A stretch of DNA of 64,000 nucleotides from Plut-88900 sp965116945 (GTDB taxonomy: Bacteria > Chloroflexota > Dehalococcoidia > Plut-88900), in assembly GCA_965116945.1 (NCBI GenBank), contig OZ220734.1, positions 992,001-1,056,000 of the forward strand. The letters run 5' to 3'. Below, one piece after another: positions 56,748 through 64,000 of the stretch. The position numbers were made by a program, and so were the translations under genes. Every line of letters starts with the position of its first letter. Positions within the stretch are counted from its first letter, which is position 1. The notes beneath the pieces were generated by a model. The model worked only from the letters and a program-made list of their open reading frames with translations. It had not been told where the DNA came from and made no database searches.

Positions 56748-57923
56748 CTACGCCCCCCTCGGCAGTCCCAGCCCCCGAGTCGCGATGATGTTGCGCTGGA
56801 CCTCGCTGGTGCCGCCGGCTATGGTGCGGCTGATGGCGTTCAGGTAGGTCCTCTCAATGAACCCCTTGAACGGCACCCACTTGGAGTCTTCCGTCAGCTG
56901 CCCCGACATGCCCAGTATCTGCATGGCAAGGTTGACGCACTCCTGCACCATTTCAGCCCCGTAGGCCTTGGCCACCGACGCCTCGTAGTTCGGCACCTGC
57001 CCGACGCTCTGCAGCCACATCACCCGGTAGGACAGCATCCGTGATATCTCCGCATTGATGCGCATCTCGGCCAACTTGCCCGTTGTCTTCGGGTCTTCGG
57101 CCAGGCTGCCGCCGTTCCATGGGATTTCCTTAACGTACTCAACAAGGTCGTCGACCATGCGGCGGATATCAGCAGAGTTCTCAATGCCGGTGCGTTCGAA
57201 GTCAAGGGTCGACATTGCTGCATACCACCCCCGGTTGACCTCCCCGATCACGTTCTCTTTGGGCACCCGGACGTTGTCCAGGAATATCTCGTTGAAGCGG
57301 TGATGGCCTGTCAGGTCGGTAATCCCGCGCACGTCCACGCCGGGCGATTTCATGTCAATTAGGAAGTAGGTGATTCCCCGGTGCTTGGGGGCGTCCGGGT
57401 CCGTTCGTGCCAGCAGGTGGCACCAGTCCGACACATGGGCGCCGCTGGACCATATCTTCTGCCCCGAAATCACGAAGTCGTCCCCATCCTCCACTGCCCT
57501 CGTCGAAAGCGAAGCCAGGTCGGAGCCCGACTCCGGTTCGCTGAACCCCTGGCACCAGTTGACACTCCCATCGGATATGGGCCGCAGGTGCTCGAGCTTC
57601 TGCTTTTCGGTGCCGTGAATCATGAGGCAGGGGCCTATGAACCCGACACCCTGGATGTCCTTGCCCGGGGCCCGGTGGTAGGCCATCTCCTCGCTGTAGA
57701 TCATCGACTGTCCCGGCGAAGCGTCCGATCCCCCGTACTCCCTGGGCCAGGAGATCGCCAGCCAGCCCTTTTCTCCCAGCTTCTTCCTCATCTCCAGGGT
57801 GAAGGGCCACACGCTCTCATCGTAGGCCTCTTCGCCCCACCAGTTGTCGGGCAGCTGTTCCTGCAGGAAGGAAGTGAGATCTCCCCTGAATTTCCTGTCT
57901 TCCTCGCTGAAAGTGAACTCCAT
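56748..57923 (-). CDS. Acyl-CoA dehydrogenase 5
   Basis: 391 aa from ATG 57923, which follows AGGAG; the longer frame extends into the gene upstream and is rejected. MEFTFSEEDRKFRGDLTSFL, GWLAISWPREYGGSDASPGQ, WCQGFSEPESGSDLASLSTR, DNVRVPKENVIGEVNRGWYA, NIIATRGLGLPRG. It starts ten bases after the stop of copy 6, so the two are co-transcribed. Confidence 0.93.
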   Translation of the reverse strand: MEFTFSEEDRKFRGDLTSFLQEQLPDNWWGEEAYDESVWPFTLEMRKKLGEKGWLAISWPREYGGSDASPGQSMIYSEEMAYHRAPGKDIQGVGFIGPCLMIHGTEKQKLEHLRPISDGSVNWCQGFSEPESGSDLASLSTRAVEDGDDFVISGQKIWSSGAHVSDWCHLLARTDPDAPKHRGITYFLIDMKSPGVDVRGITDLTGHHRFNEIFLDNVRVPKENVIGEVNRGWYAAMSTLDFERTGIENSADIRRMVDDLVEYVKEIPWNGGSLAEDPKTTGKLAEMRINAEISRMLSYRVMWLQSVGQVPNYEASVAKAYGAEMVQECVNLAMQILGMSGQLTEDSKWVPFKGFIERTYLNAISRTIAGGTSEVQRNIIATRGLGLPRGA

Positions 57924-57933
57924 CTGATTGCTC

Positions 57934-59028
57934 CTATGCTGTGGGCGCAAGCCCCGAGACCACGGTCCGGTGTAATTCGGAAGTGCCGAGATAAATGGGT
58001 GCGGCTGACGACTCCAGGTACAGGTGCTGCACGGCCCCCGGGACTCCCTGTCCCTCAAGCCCAATTGCGTTGAATACCGTCTCCGCGACTCTTTGAAAGA
58101 CCTCTGAACTGAAGAGTTTTGCCATAGAGGCCCGACGCTTGGTTTCCTCGTCCTCCCGCCCGGGCCAAAGGCTGCGATAGGATAGCAGACGGGCAACTTC
58201 AATGTCCACAGAAGCCTCTGCCAGCCGGGGCCTGCACCCCTCACTGACTGTCCCGTGGTCGATGGTGAAATCGAGCATCCTCCGTGCCCACCCGATGTGC
58301 TCGAAACCGGAGCGGGCTTCCTCCAGGAACTCCTTGACGATCTCCCACCCTCCTCCCCTCTCCCCGAGAATCGCTGTCTCCGGGACAACTACGTCGTCAA
58401 GGAATATCTCGGCGAAGACACGGCCTGTCGTGTACTCGACGGGATTGAGGAATATGCCGGGTGTCGACATGTCCAGCATGAACAATGTCAACCCCTCTCT
58501 CCCCTTCGCCCCTTCGTCCGTCCGTGCCAGCAGGTGGCACCACCCCGACTTCTGGGCCCACTCACCATAATCTTTCTGGCCGTTCAGAACAAAGCTGCCA
58601 TCCTGCTCCCTCGCCCGAGTCCTGGTGTTGGCAAGATCGCTTCCCGCGAGCGGCTCCGTGAACCCGATACACCACCATTCCCGCCCTTCCGCCAGCGGTC
58701 CCAGGTGCTGCTCCTGCTGTTCCCTGGTCCCGTGCCTCAGGAGCAGGGGGCCGGACAGCTCCGTCCCGTAATCATTGGCCCGGGGCACGAGATGATAGGC
58801 CATCTCCTCCCGCAGAATCGCCGCCTTGACCGGCGACGACTCGGCATAGGGAGGCCCCCACCTTATGGTCAACCACCCCCTCTCGCCTAGCCCCTCCCTC
58901 ACGATGCAGGCTCGGGCCTGGTATTCCTCGTCATCTTGGGGAACTCCCCAGTCTCGGGTGACCTCCGATAGATAAGCGCGGACCTGGGACTGGAACTCAC
59001 GCTCCTCGGGGGTCAGATCAAATCTCAT
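57934..59028 (-). CDS. Acyl-CoA dehydrogenase 6
   Basis: 364 aa. MRFDLTPEEREFQSQVRAYL, GWLTIRWGPPYAESSPVKAA, WWCIGFTEPLAGSDLANTRT, NGQKDYGEWAQKSGWCHLLA, GEERGG-like GERGGGWEIVKEFLEEARSG. It is shorter and clearly more diverged than copies 2-5, and its C-terminus (YLGTSELHRTVVSGLAPTA) lacks the GLGLPRG end. First gene of a two-gene unit with copy 5; the two may form a heteromer, as known for some acyl-CoA dehydrogenases of steroid breakdown. Confidence 0.9.
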   Translation of the reverse strand: MRFDLTPEEREFQSQVRAYLSEVTRDWGVPQDDEEYQARACIVREGLGERGWLTIRWGPPYAESSPVKAAILREEMAYHLVPRANDYGTELSGPLLLRHGTREQQEQHLGPLAEGREWWCIGFTEPLAGSDLANTRTRAREQDGSFVLNGQKDYGEWAQKSGWCHLLARTDEGAKGREGLTLFMLDMSTPGIFLNPVEYTTGRVFAEIFLDDVVVPETAILGERGGGWEIVKEFLEEARSGFEHIGWARRMLDFTIDHGTVSEGCRPRLAEASVDIEVARLLSYRSLWPGREDEETKRRASMAKLFSSEVFQRVAETVFNAIGLEGQGVPGAVQHLYLESSAAPIYLGTSELHRTVVSGLAPTA

Positions 59029-59420
59029 TTGGAAGCAAAAGCGGAGTGGGGTGGACTAACGGACTTTTCCATGATGGACTACAAGACTAAATCATCGCCA
59101 CATTCTCGCCTTAACGCAACGTCCTTGCTGTCAGACCCCCAATAATCTTGTCCCCGAGCGGTTCCGCTCGTGCCAACACACTCGAATTTCGAAAGTAAGA
59201 AGGGCCTCCCATGCCCTCCCCGTTTGAGATCTTTGCATAATTGTCATTCCGATGCCCCGCGAGGGATCTGGGGTGGGGTATTACGCATTGATTACACTGC
59301 AAGTCCATCGAATGTATTGCACTGCAGAGGGTTACGCAAATGCCCCCGTGTGCAGGAATCCCCAATGCCTGATATCATCTACACCGCTTCACCCACGATT
59401 GCCTTCAGGAGACCCCTGCC
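59029..59420. other. Divergent intergenic region with repeat R3
   Basis: About 390 bp between divergent genes. It holds GTCATTCCGATGCCCCGCGA then GGGATCTGGGG, a repeat also present near 7305 (inverted) and 61183. The CAGGAG near 59407 is the ribosome-binding site of the next gene. No gene seen. Confidence 0.6.
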
Positions 59421-60911
59421 ATGCAGACCCTGGCCCAAATTCTCGACGCCGGAGCCCCGACCAAGCCCGCTATAGTGGTGCCCGGTGGCCCGACCCTCAC
59501 CTACACTGGACTACATGATCAGGTAGAGCGCCTGGCATCCGCCCTCTCCAACGCCGGCCTCTCCCGTGGCCAGGCAGCCTCCATCGTCCTCGGCAACGAC
59601 ATCCGGTTCATCGCCACCTTCCTCGCCGTCTCCCGAGTCGGTGCAGTCGCCGCCCCCCTCAACCCCAACTACACGGAGGACGAATACCGCTTCTACATGG
59701 AAGACGCCGGCGCCTCTCTGGCCATCCTGCCCCCCGAAGACCATCCCGCCCGACAGGCGGCCCAGGGACTTGGTCTCTCCAGCATAGAAGCCCTGGATTC
59801 CGGCGATGGTTCAGTCAGCCTCTCGAAGGAAGGCGTAGCCCTTCAAGCCAAGGGTGAACCGAAAGGCCCCACCCCCGACGATATAGCCCTATTCCTGCAT
59901 ACAAGCGGCACCACCAGCCGCCCCAAGGGCGTTCCCCTCAGCCATGCAAACCTCGCCGCTTCGCTGGACAACATCGTCGGCACCTACGGCCTCTCCGAAG
60001 AAGACAAAGCACTGATGATCATGCCCTTGTTCCACGTACACGGACTTATAGGGGTGCTTTTCTCGACCCTTGCCAGCGGCGGGACCAACATTGTCCCTAG
60101 CCGTTTCAGCGCCAGCAACTTCTGGCCCGTGGCCCAGGAGCACGAAGCCACCTGGTTCTCCGGGGTCCCGACCATGCACCAGATCCTCCTAACCCGCGCC
60201 GACGGTGACAACGCCCCCCGCGGCACATTCCGCTTCATCCGCTCCTGCAGCGCCGCCCTCGCCCCGACCGTAATCGAAGGCCTCGAGGCCCGTTTCGACT
60301 CCCCCGTCCTCGAAGCCTACGGTATGACTGAGGCCTCCCACCAGATGTCCTCCAACCCCCTCCCGCCCGGAGAACGCTTCGCTGGTACCGTGGGCAAGGG
60401 TACAGGTGTCCAGATCGCCATCGTAGATGAGGCCGGCACCCACCTCCCTGGCGGCGAGCGCGGCGAGGTCGTTATCAAGGGCCCCAACGTCATGAACGGC
60501 TACCGCAACAATCCCGAGGCCAACGCCTCCTCCTTCACCGACGGCTGGTTCCGTACCGGAGACCAGGGATTCATCGACTCCCTCGGCTACCTCAGCATCA
60601 CCGGCCGCCTGAAGGAACTGATCAACCGCGGCGGCGAAAAGATATCTCCCTTGGAGGTCGACGCCGTTCTCGCCCAGCACCCCGCCGTCGAAGATGCCAT
60701 CTGCTTCGGCGTGCCCGACGTCAAGTACGGCGAAGAAGTCCACGCCGCCGTCGTCCTGAAGTCGGACGCCTCCCAGGAAGACATCCAGGCCTTCTGTCAG
60801 AAACACCTCATCGACTTCAAAGTCCCCAAGACCGTACACATCGTCGATACCCTGCCCCGCACCGCCACCGGGAAGATACAACGCAGAAACGTCGCCGCCC
60901 AATTCAGCTAG
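59421..60911 (+). CDS. AMP-binding acyl-CoA synthetase
   Basis: 496 aa adenylate-forming enzyme. P-loop LFLHTSGTTSRPKGVPLSH, A5 region EAYGMTEASHQMSSNPLPPG, hinge YLSITGRLKELINRGGEKIS and the catalytic Lys in PRTATGKIQRRNVAA. The layout is closest to the 4-coumarate/oxalate-CoA ligase branch, but the substrate cannot be read. It would supply acyl-CoAs for the dehydrogenases transcribed away from it. Confidence 0.92.
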   Translation: MQTLAQILDAGAPTKPAIVVPGGPTLTYTGLHDQVERLASALSNAGLSRGQAASIVLGNDIRFIATFLAVSRVGAVAAPLNPNYTEDEYRFYMEDAGASLAILPPEDHPARQAAQGLGLSSIEALDSGDGSVSLSKEGVALQAKGEPKGPTPDDIALFLHTSGTTSRPKGVPLSHANLAASLDNIVGTYGLSEEDKALMIMPLFHVHGLIGVLFSTLASGGTNIVPSRFSASNFWPVAQEHEATWFSGVPTMHQILLTRADGDNAPRGTFRFIRSCSAALAPTVIEGLEARFDSPVLEAYGMTEASHQMSSNPLPPGERFAGTVGKGTGVQIAIVDEAGTHLPGGERGEVVIKGPNVMNGYRNNPEANASSFTDGWFRTGDQGFIDSLGYLSITGRLKELINRGGEKISPLEVDAVLAQHPAVEDAICFGVPDVKYGEEVHAAVVLKSDASQEDIQAFCQKHLIDFKVPKTVHIVDTLPRTATGKIQRRNVAAQFS

Positions 60912-60923
60912 GACGCTTTTACC

Positions 60924-61112
60924 ATGGAAAAAACCCCTCGCCCCTGGGCTGAAGTCATACTCTATGCCATTGGCATCACCCTGCTAATTGTCATAGCCAC
61001 CGCCATCATTAATCCCCTCTTCGACCGCGTCGTAAGGTGGGAATTGCTTGCCGTGGTTTCCATACTGATCTTTGTGGTTCTGGTCTCGGCCCTCCGTCGG
61101 CGCTGGTTCTAG
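60924..61112 (+). CDS. Small two-helix membrane protein
   Basis: 62 aa with membrane segments AEVILYAIGITLLIVIATAI and LLAVVSILIFVVLVSALRRR. It follows the synthetase by 12 bp and may share its transcript. No family recognised. Confidence 0.55.
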   Translation: MEKTPRPWAEVILYAIGITLLIVIATAIINPLFDRVVRWELLAVVSILIFVVLVSALRRRWF

Positions 61113-61429
61113 CAACTGTGCCATCCGACCCTTGCGCCCCGACGCCATACCCCCATATCCTGTCCCCATGAGACCCCTACGCCCCATTCATTCCGAAGCC
61201 CCGCAAGGAATCCGGGGCGGACTCTGGTCCCCTCTCCCTTGATGGGAGAGGGTTAGGGTGAGGGTGATTCAGATGCCAAATGACCAGCTACGCAAAGCCC
61301 AACCGGGTAAAATTCAGTTGCCCGCATCCCACGCCCTGCCCCAAGAACTCTTTTCCTTAAACAATCAAACCCGTGCCTGAAATGGCAAATCAGTCAAACC
61401 CGCACCCCTGCCCCGGAAAGGAACCGTAA
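61113..61429. repeat. Intergenic repeats R3 and inverted R1
   Basis: R3 at 61183-61206 (CATTCCGAAGCCCCGCAAGG) and R1 in the reverse direction at about 61224-61270 (CCCTCTCCCTTGATGGGAGA, GGTTAGGGTGAGGG). No gene; this is the only inverted R1 copy seen. Confidence 0.75.
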
Positions 61430-62254
61430 ATGGAGCTAGCCCCCGGCCTTCACTCCCTCCACGTCGATATCGAAGGGTCCTTCTTCTTCCGCAACTACCC
61501 GCCTAACGCCTACCTCCTCACCCACGGTGAAGGCGCACTCATCGACGCCGGCAACGGCGACGACCACTCCATCAACAGCCGCCTCGATCAACTCAAGGAG
61601 CTTGGCAGCCCCGACTTCCGCTACATCATCCTCACCCACCCCCACCCCGACCACCTCGGCGGCGCCGAAAGGCTCAAGCAGCTTACCGGCGCCCGCCTCC
61701 TCATCCATATCGACGACGCCGACACCGCCAACGAAGAGTTCGAAAACACCCGCATCGACGAAGCTCTCAACGACGGCGACATCATTGACCTCGGTGGTCT
61801 TGAACTGGAAATGATTCATACGCCAGGCCACACCCACGGCCACACCTGCGTTCTCAACCGCACCGACCGCTCCCTCTTCACCGGCGACCACATCCTCGGC
61901 ACCGGCACCACCGCCGTCAGTCCCGACCGCGGCGACATGGCCCGGTACATCGACTCCCTCCGCAAGCTCCAGCCCCTGGAGATCAGCGCCCTCTACCCGG
62001 GCCACGGCGCCCCCGTCAAACAGCCCCAGGCCAAGATCAAGGAGCTCCTCGACCACCGCCTTGAGCGCGAACGCCAGATCATCGGATTCCTCTTAGAGGG
62101 CCGAAACACCATCGACAGCCTCGTCAAGGCCATCTACCCCGAACTGGACCCGGACCTCCTCTCCGAGGCCCAGGGCCAGGTCAAAGTACACCTCATCAAG
62201 CTAATCAACGAGTCCCGAGTCCAGTCCCACGGGGACACCTACGCCCTAACGTAA
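61430..62254 (+). CDS. MBL-fold metallo-hydrolase
   Basis: 274 aa. Metal-binding motif ILTHPHPDHLGGAERL (HxHxDH form with HPHPDH), MIHTPGHTHGHTCVLN, LFTGDHILG and LYPGHGAPVKQP supply the usual ligands. A C-terminal winged-helix-like segment (LLDHRLERERQIIGFLLEGR) makes it like LACTB2-type enzymes. These hydrolyse RNA or thioesters. Substrate unknown. Confidence 0.9.
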   Translation: MELAPGLHSLHVDIEGSFFFRNYPPNAYLLTHGEGALIDAGNGDDHSINSRLDQLKELGSPDFRYIILTHPHPDHLGGAERLKQLTGARLLIHIDDADTANEEFENTRIDEALNDGDIIDLGGLELEMIHTPGHTHGHTCVLNRTDRSLFTGDHILGTGTTAVSPDRGDMARYIDSLRKLQPLEISALYPGHGAPVKQPQAKIKELLDHRLERERQIIGFLLEGRNTIDSLVKAIYPELDPDLLSEAQGQVKVHLIKLINESRVQSHGDTYALT

Positions 62255-62293
62255 TTTCTATCCCTTCCTCTGAGCGGCTGGAATCACAATATG

Positions 62294-62318
62294 ACCATGG
62301 TCATGACCATGGTATAAT
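62294..62318 (+). promoter_or_regulatory. Palindromic operator overlapping a -10 box
   Basis: ACCATGGTCATGACCATGGT (62294-62313) is a perfect 20-bp palindrome whose last base is the first T of TATAAT (62313-62318). This fits autorepression of the toxin-antitoxin operon by its antitoxin. Confidence 0.75.
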
Positions 62319-62347
62319 CGCAATATCTTCCCACCGGGAGCACTGCG

Positions 62348-62623
62348 GTGAACATGCGAGATGACATAGCGCCGGGACTCAGGACCATCAAGGCCTCGGA
62401 GTTCAAGGCCAGGTGCCTCAAACTTATGGACGAAGTCGCCGAGACCGGGCAGGACATCATCATCACCAAGAACGGCCGCCCCGTCTCCCGACTCACCCCC
62501 TACCGCAAGCCCCCCAGCACCTTCTTCGGCGCAGACAAGGGAAAAATCAAGATCCTCGGCGACATTGTTTCGCCTCTCGATATCGAGTGGGAGGCCGAGA
62601 AGGGCCTTCTGGACGGCAAGTAG
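62348..62623 (+). CDS. Phd/YefM-type antitoxin
   Basis: 91 aa, GTG start at 62348; an ATG at 62354 is possible. IKASEFKARCLKLMDEVAET and GQDIIITKNGRPVSRLTPYR are the Phd/YefM DNA-binding core; the tail IEWEAEKGLLDGK would contact the toxin. Preceded by a palindromic operator. Confidence 0.9.
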   Translation: MNMRDDIAPGLRTIKASEFKARCLKLMDEVAETGQDIIITKNGRPVSRLTPYRKPPSTFFGADKGKIKILGDIVSPLDIEWEAEKGLLDGK

Positions 62624-62641
62624 CCGGTCGGGAATCCCTCT

Positions 62642-63040
62642 TTGCTCCTACTCGATACACAGGTCTTGCTCTGGCTCAGGTCAGGCGACCGGAGATTGGG
62701 ACCTCGGGCCCGCCAGACCATAGACCATGAATTAAGAGCGGGACAGGTAGCCGTCGCCTCCATTTCCTTCTGGGAAGTTGCCATGCTCAAGCAGAAGGCA
62801 CGTATCATCTTTACTGAAGATGTCGCTGCTTGGCGGCGGTCGCAATTGGAGCAAGGCTTAACGGAATTGCCGCTTACGGGCCTGATCGGCATCCGGGCTG
62901 CTGAGCTTGCCGACCTCCACGCTGATCCCGCCGACCGCATAATCGTCGCCACCGCCCTCGAAGGCCACCAACTCCTCACCGCCGACGACCGCATCCTCAA
63001 CTGGTCCGGTCAACTCAGCAGGCTCGACGCCCGGACCTAA
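62642..63040 (+). CDS. PIN-domain toxin
   Basis: 132 aa, TTG start. LLLDTQVLLWLRSGDRRLG (first Asp), ISFWEVAMLKQKARI (Glu), HADPADRIIVATALE (Asp pair) and LLTADDRIL (last Asp): a complete PIN site. The pairing of a Phd-type antitoxin with a PIN toxin is well known. 18 bp separate the two genes. Confidence 0.9.
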   Translation: MLLLDTQVLLWLRSGDRRLGPRARQTIDHELRAGQVAVASISFWEVAMLKQKARIIFTEDVAAWRRSQLEQGLTELPLTGLIGIRAAELADLHADPADRIIVATALEGHQLLTADDRILNWSGQLSRLDART

Positions 63041-63101
63041 CGCTTTCCCATCATGCGGTTGGGTCAGGGCCATCCCCTCCCCCCGTGTTATCATCCTCCC
63101 A

Positions 63102-64000
63102 ATGCAAGTTGGCAAACTCCCCCCCGACTTCCTCCACAAGCTCCTCTCCTCCTCCCCTCCCACCGACCCCCGGGTACTCATCGGCCCCGGCATCGGCGAG
63201 GACGCCGCCGTAATCTCCATGTCCGACGACCGCGTCCTCGTTGCCAAGACCGACCCCATTACATTCGCCTCCGACGAAATCGGCTGGTACGCCGTCCACG
63301 TCAACGCCAATGACATCGCCGCCACCGGCGCCGAGCCCCGCTGGTTCCTCGCCACGCTCCTCGTCCCCGAGGACATGCCCCAGGCCCGGGTCGAAGACGC
63401 CTTCAGCCAGATCTCCGACGCCTGCAGAGACATCGGGGTCTCCCTCATCGGCGGCCATACGGAGGTCACTTACGACATCAACCGGCCCATCGTCATGGGC
63501 GCCATGCTCGGCGAAGCCCACCCCTCCGACCTCACCCCCACCTCCGCCGCCCAGGTCGGAGACGCAGTCCTGCTGACCAAGGCCATCGCCATCGAGGGTT
63601 CCTCCGTCCTGGCCCGGGAGTCCGCCCCACCCCTATTTGCCAGGGGCATTAGCGGTGATTCCATTGAACAGGCCAGCGTATTCCTCTACGATCCCGGCAT
63701 CAGCGTCCTTGAGGACGCCCGTATCGCTCGGACCGCGGCAAAAATTCATGCAATGCACGACCCCACCGAGGGCGGCCTCGTAACTGGTCTTCGAGAGATC
63801 GGTTGGGCCTCTGGCACGGGTGTCCGCCTGGACCTCGCCTCCGTGCCCATCCTCCCCGACTCCCTCGCCTTCTGCCGCGCCCTCTCCCTGGACCCCCTCG
63901 GGCTCCTTGCCTCCGGCGCCCTCGTCATCACCCTCCCCCCCGAGAACGTTGCCACCGTAACCTCCGCCCTGGAAGCCGCCTGCATTCCTGTAACCCGCAT
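63102..64000 (+). CDS. AIR synthase/HypE-like ATP-binding protein (partial)
   Basis: 299 codons visible, C-terminus beyond the window. VLIGPGIGEDAAVISMSDDR, VHVNANDIAATGAEPRWFLA, LIGGHTEVTYDINRPIVMGA and MHDPTEGGLVTGLREIGWAS are the PurM/HypE/ThiL/SelD superfamily motifs. No N-terminal Cys or Sec of the SelD type is present. It is closest to stand-alone HypE-like proteins of unknown role. Confidence 0.8.
   Translation, partial: MQVGKLPPDFLHKLLSSSPPTDPRVLIGPGIGEDAAVISMSDDRVLVAKTDPITFASDEIGWYAVHVNANDIAATGAEPRWFLATLLVPEDMPQARVEDAFSQISDACRDIGVSLIGGHTEVTYDINRPIVMGAMLGEAHPSDLTPTSAAQVGDAVLLTKAIAIEGSSVLARESAPPLFARGISGDSIEQASVFLYDPGISVLEDARIARTAAKIHAMHDPTEGGLVTGLREIGWASGTGVRLDLASVPILPDSLAFCRALSLDPLGLLASGALVITLPPENVATVTSALEAACIPVTR

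Noticed and set aside
57924..58388. N-terminal extension of acyl-CoA dehydrogenase 5
   Set aside because: It lies within copy 6 in another frame and is low-complexity; ATG 57923 with AGGAG gives the normal start.
63102..64000. Selenophosphate synthetase (SelD) near the selenoprotein gene
   Set aside because: It has the same superfamily fold but no N-terminal catalytic Cys/Sec loop, and looks HypE-like.

Overview
This is a GC-rich, gene-dense window whose genes lie mostly in long same-strand runs. The gene content suggests an uncultured Chloroflexota bacterium of the Dehalococcoidia/SAR202 type. That placement is an inference from three things: a large GT39-DUF2298 membrane protein, a cluster of acyl-CoA dehydrogenase paralogues, and many lipoproteins with Pro/Thr-rich tethers. 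No rRNA or tRNA gene was found to test it.

Layout. 0-8 kb: a DUF3179 lipoprotein, a TlpA-like thioredoxin, a VapBC-type pair, two adjacent Rdx/SelW-family genes (the second reads through an in-frame TGA as Cys-x-x-Sec), then a T-box leader and an isoleucyl-tRNA synthetase with a swapped HIGH motif. 8-21 kb (minus strand): transporter, HtrA protease, YihY, RNase PH, a giant glycosyltransferase/YYY protein, and a GAPDH-HEPN-zinc ribbon-enolase-LOG run. 21.4-25.5 kb (plus) and 33.5-37.7 kb (minus): two halves of a virion-like gene set (scaffold, capsid, adaptor, tail/propeller protein; small subunit-like, holin-like, large terminase, zinc/HTH protein, portal), each preceded by the same 28-bp promoter element in opposite orientation. 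Between them lie Yip1, MFS, three tandem SDRs, a NYN nuclease and an ECF sigma/anti-sigma pair. 38-44.5 kb: MsrB, HIT and YqeK, two lipoproteins sharing one tether, and an IS481-type element with a clear 9-bp target duplication. 44.5-59 kb: six acyl-CoA dehydrogenases on the minus strand with HEPN genes downstream of three of them, a nuclease cassette flanked by a duplicated gene end, and an MscS channel. 59-64 kb: acyl-CoA synthetase, MBL hydrolase, a Phd/PIN pair with a palindromic operator, and the start of an AIR-synthase-family gene.

Intergenic space is filled by at least three recurring repeat families. One is a composite unit with conserved flanks and a perfectly palindromic but hypervariable core. 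Repeats also run into coding sequence in two genes. The clearest signals for new biology are the Sec-encoding SelW gene, the split virion-like locus with a shared promoter, the hypervariable palindromes, and two cassettes bounded by duplicated gene 3' ends.
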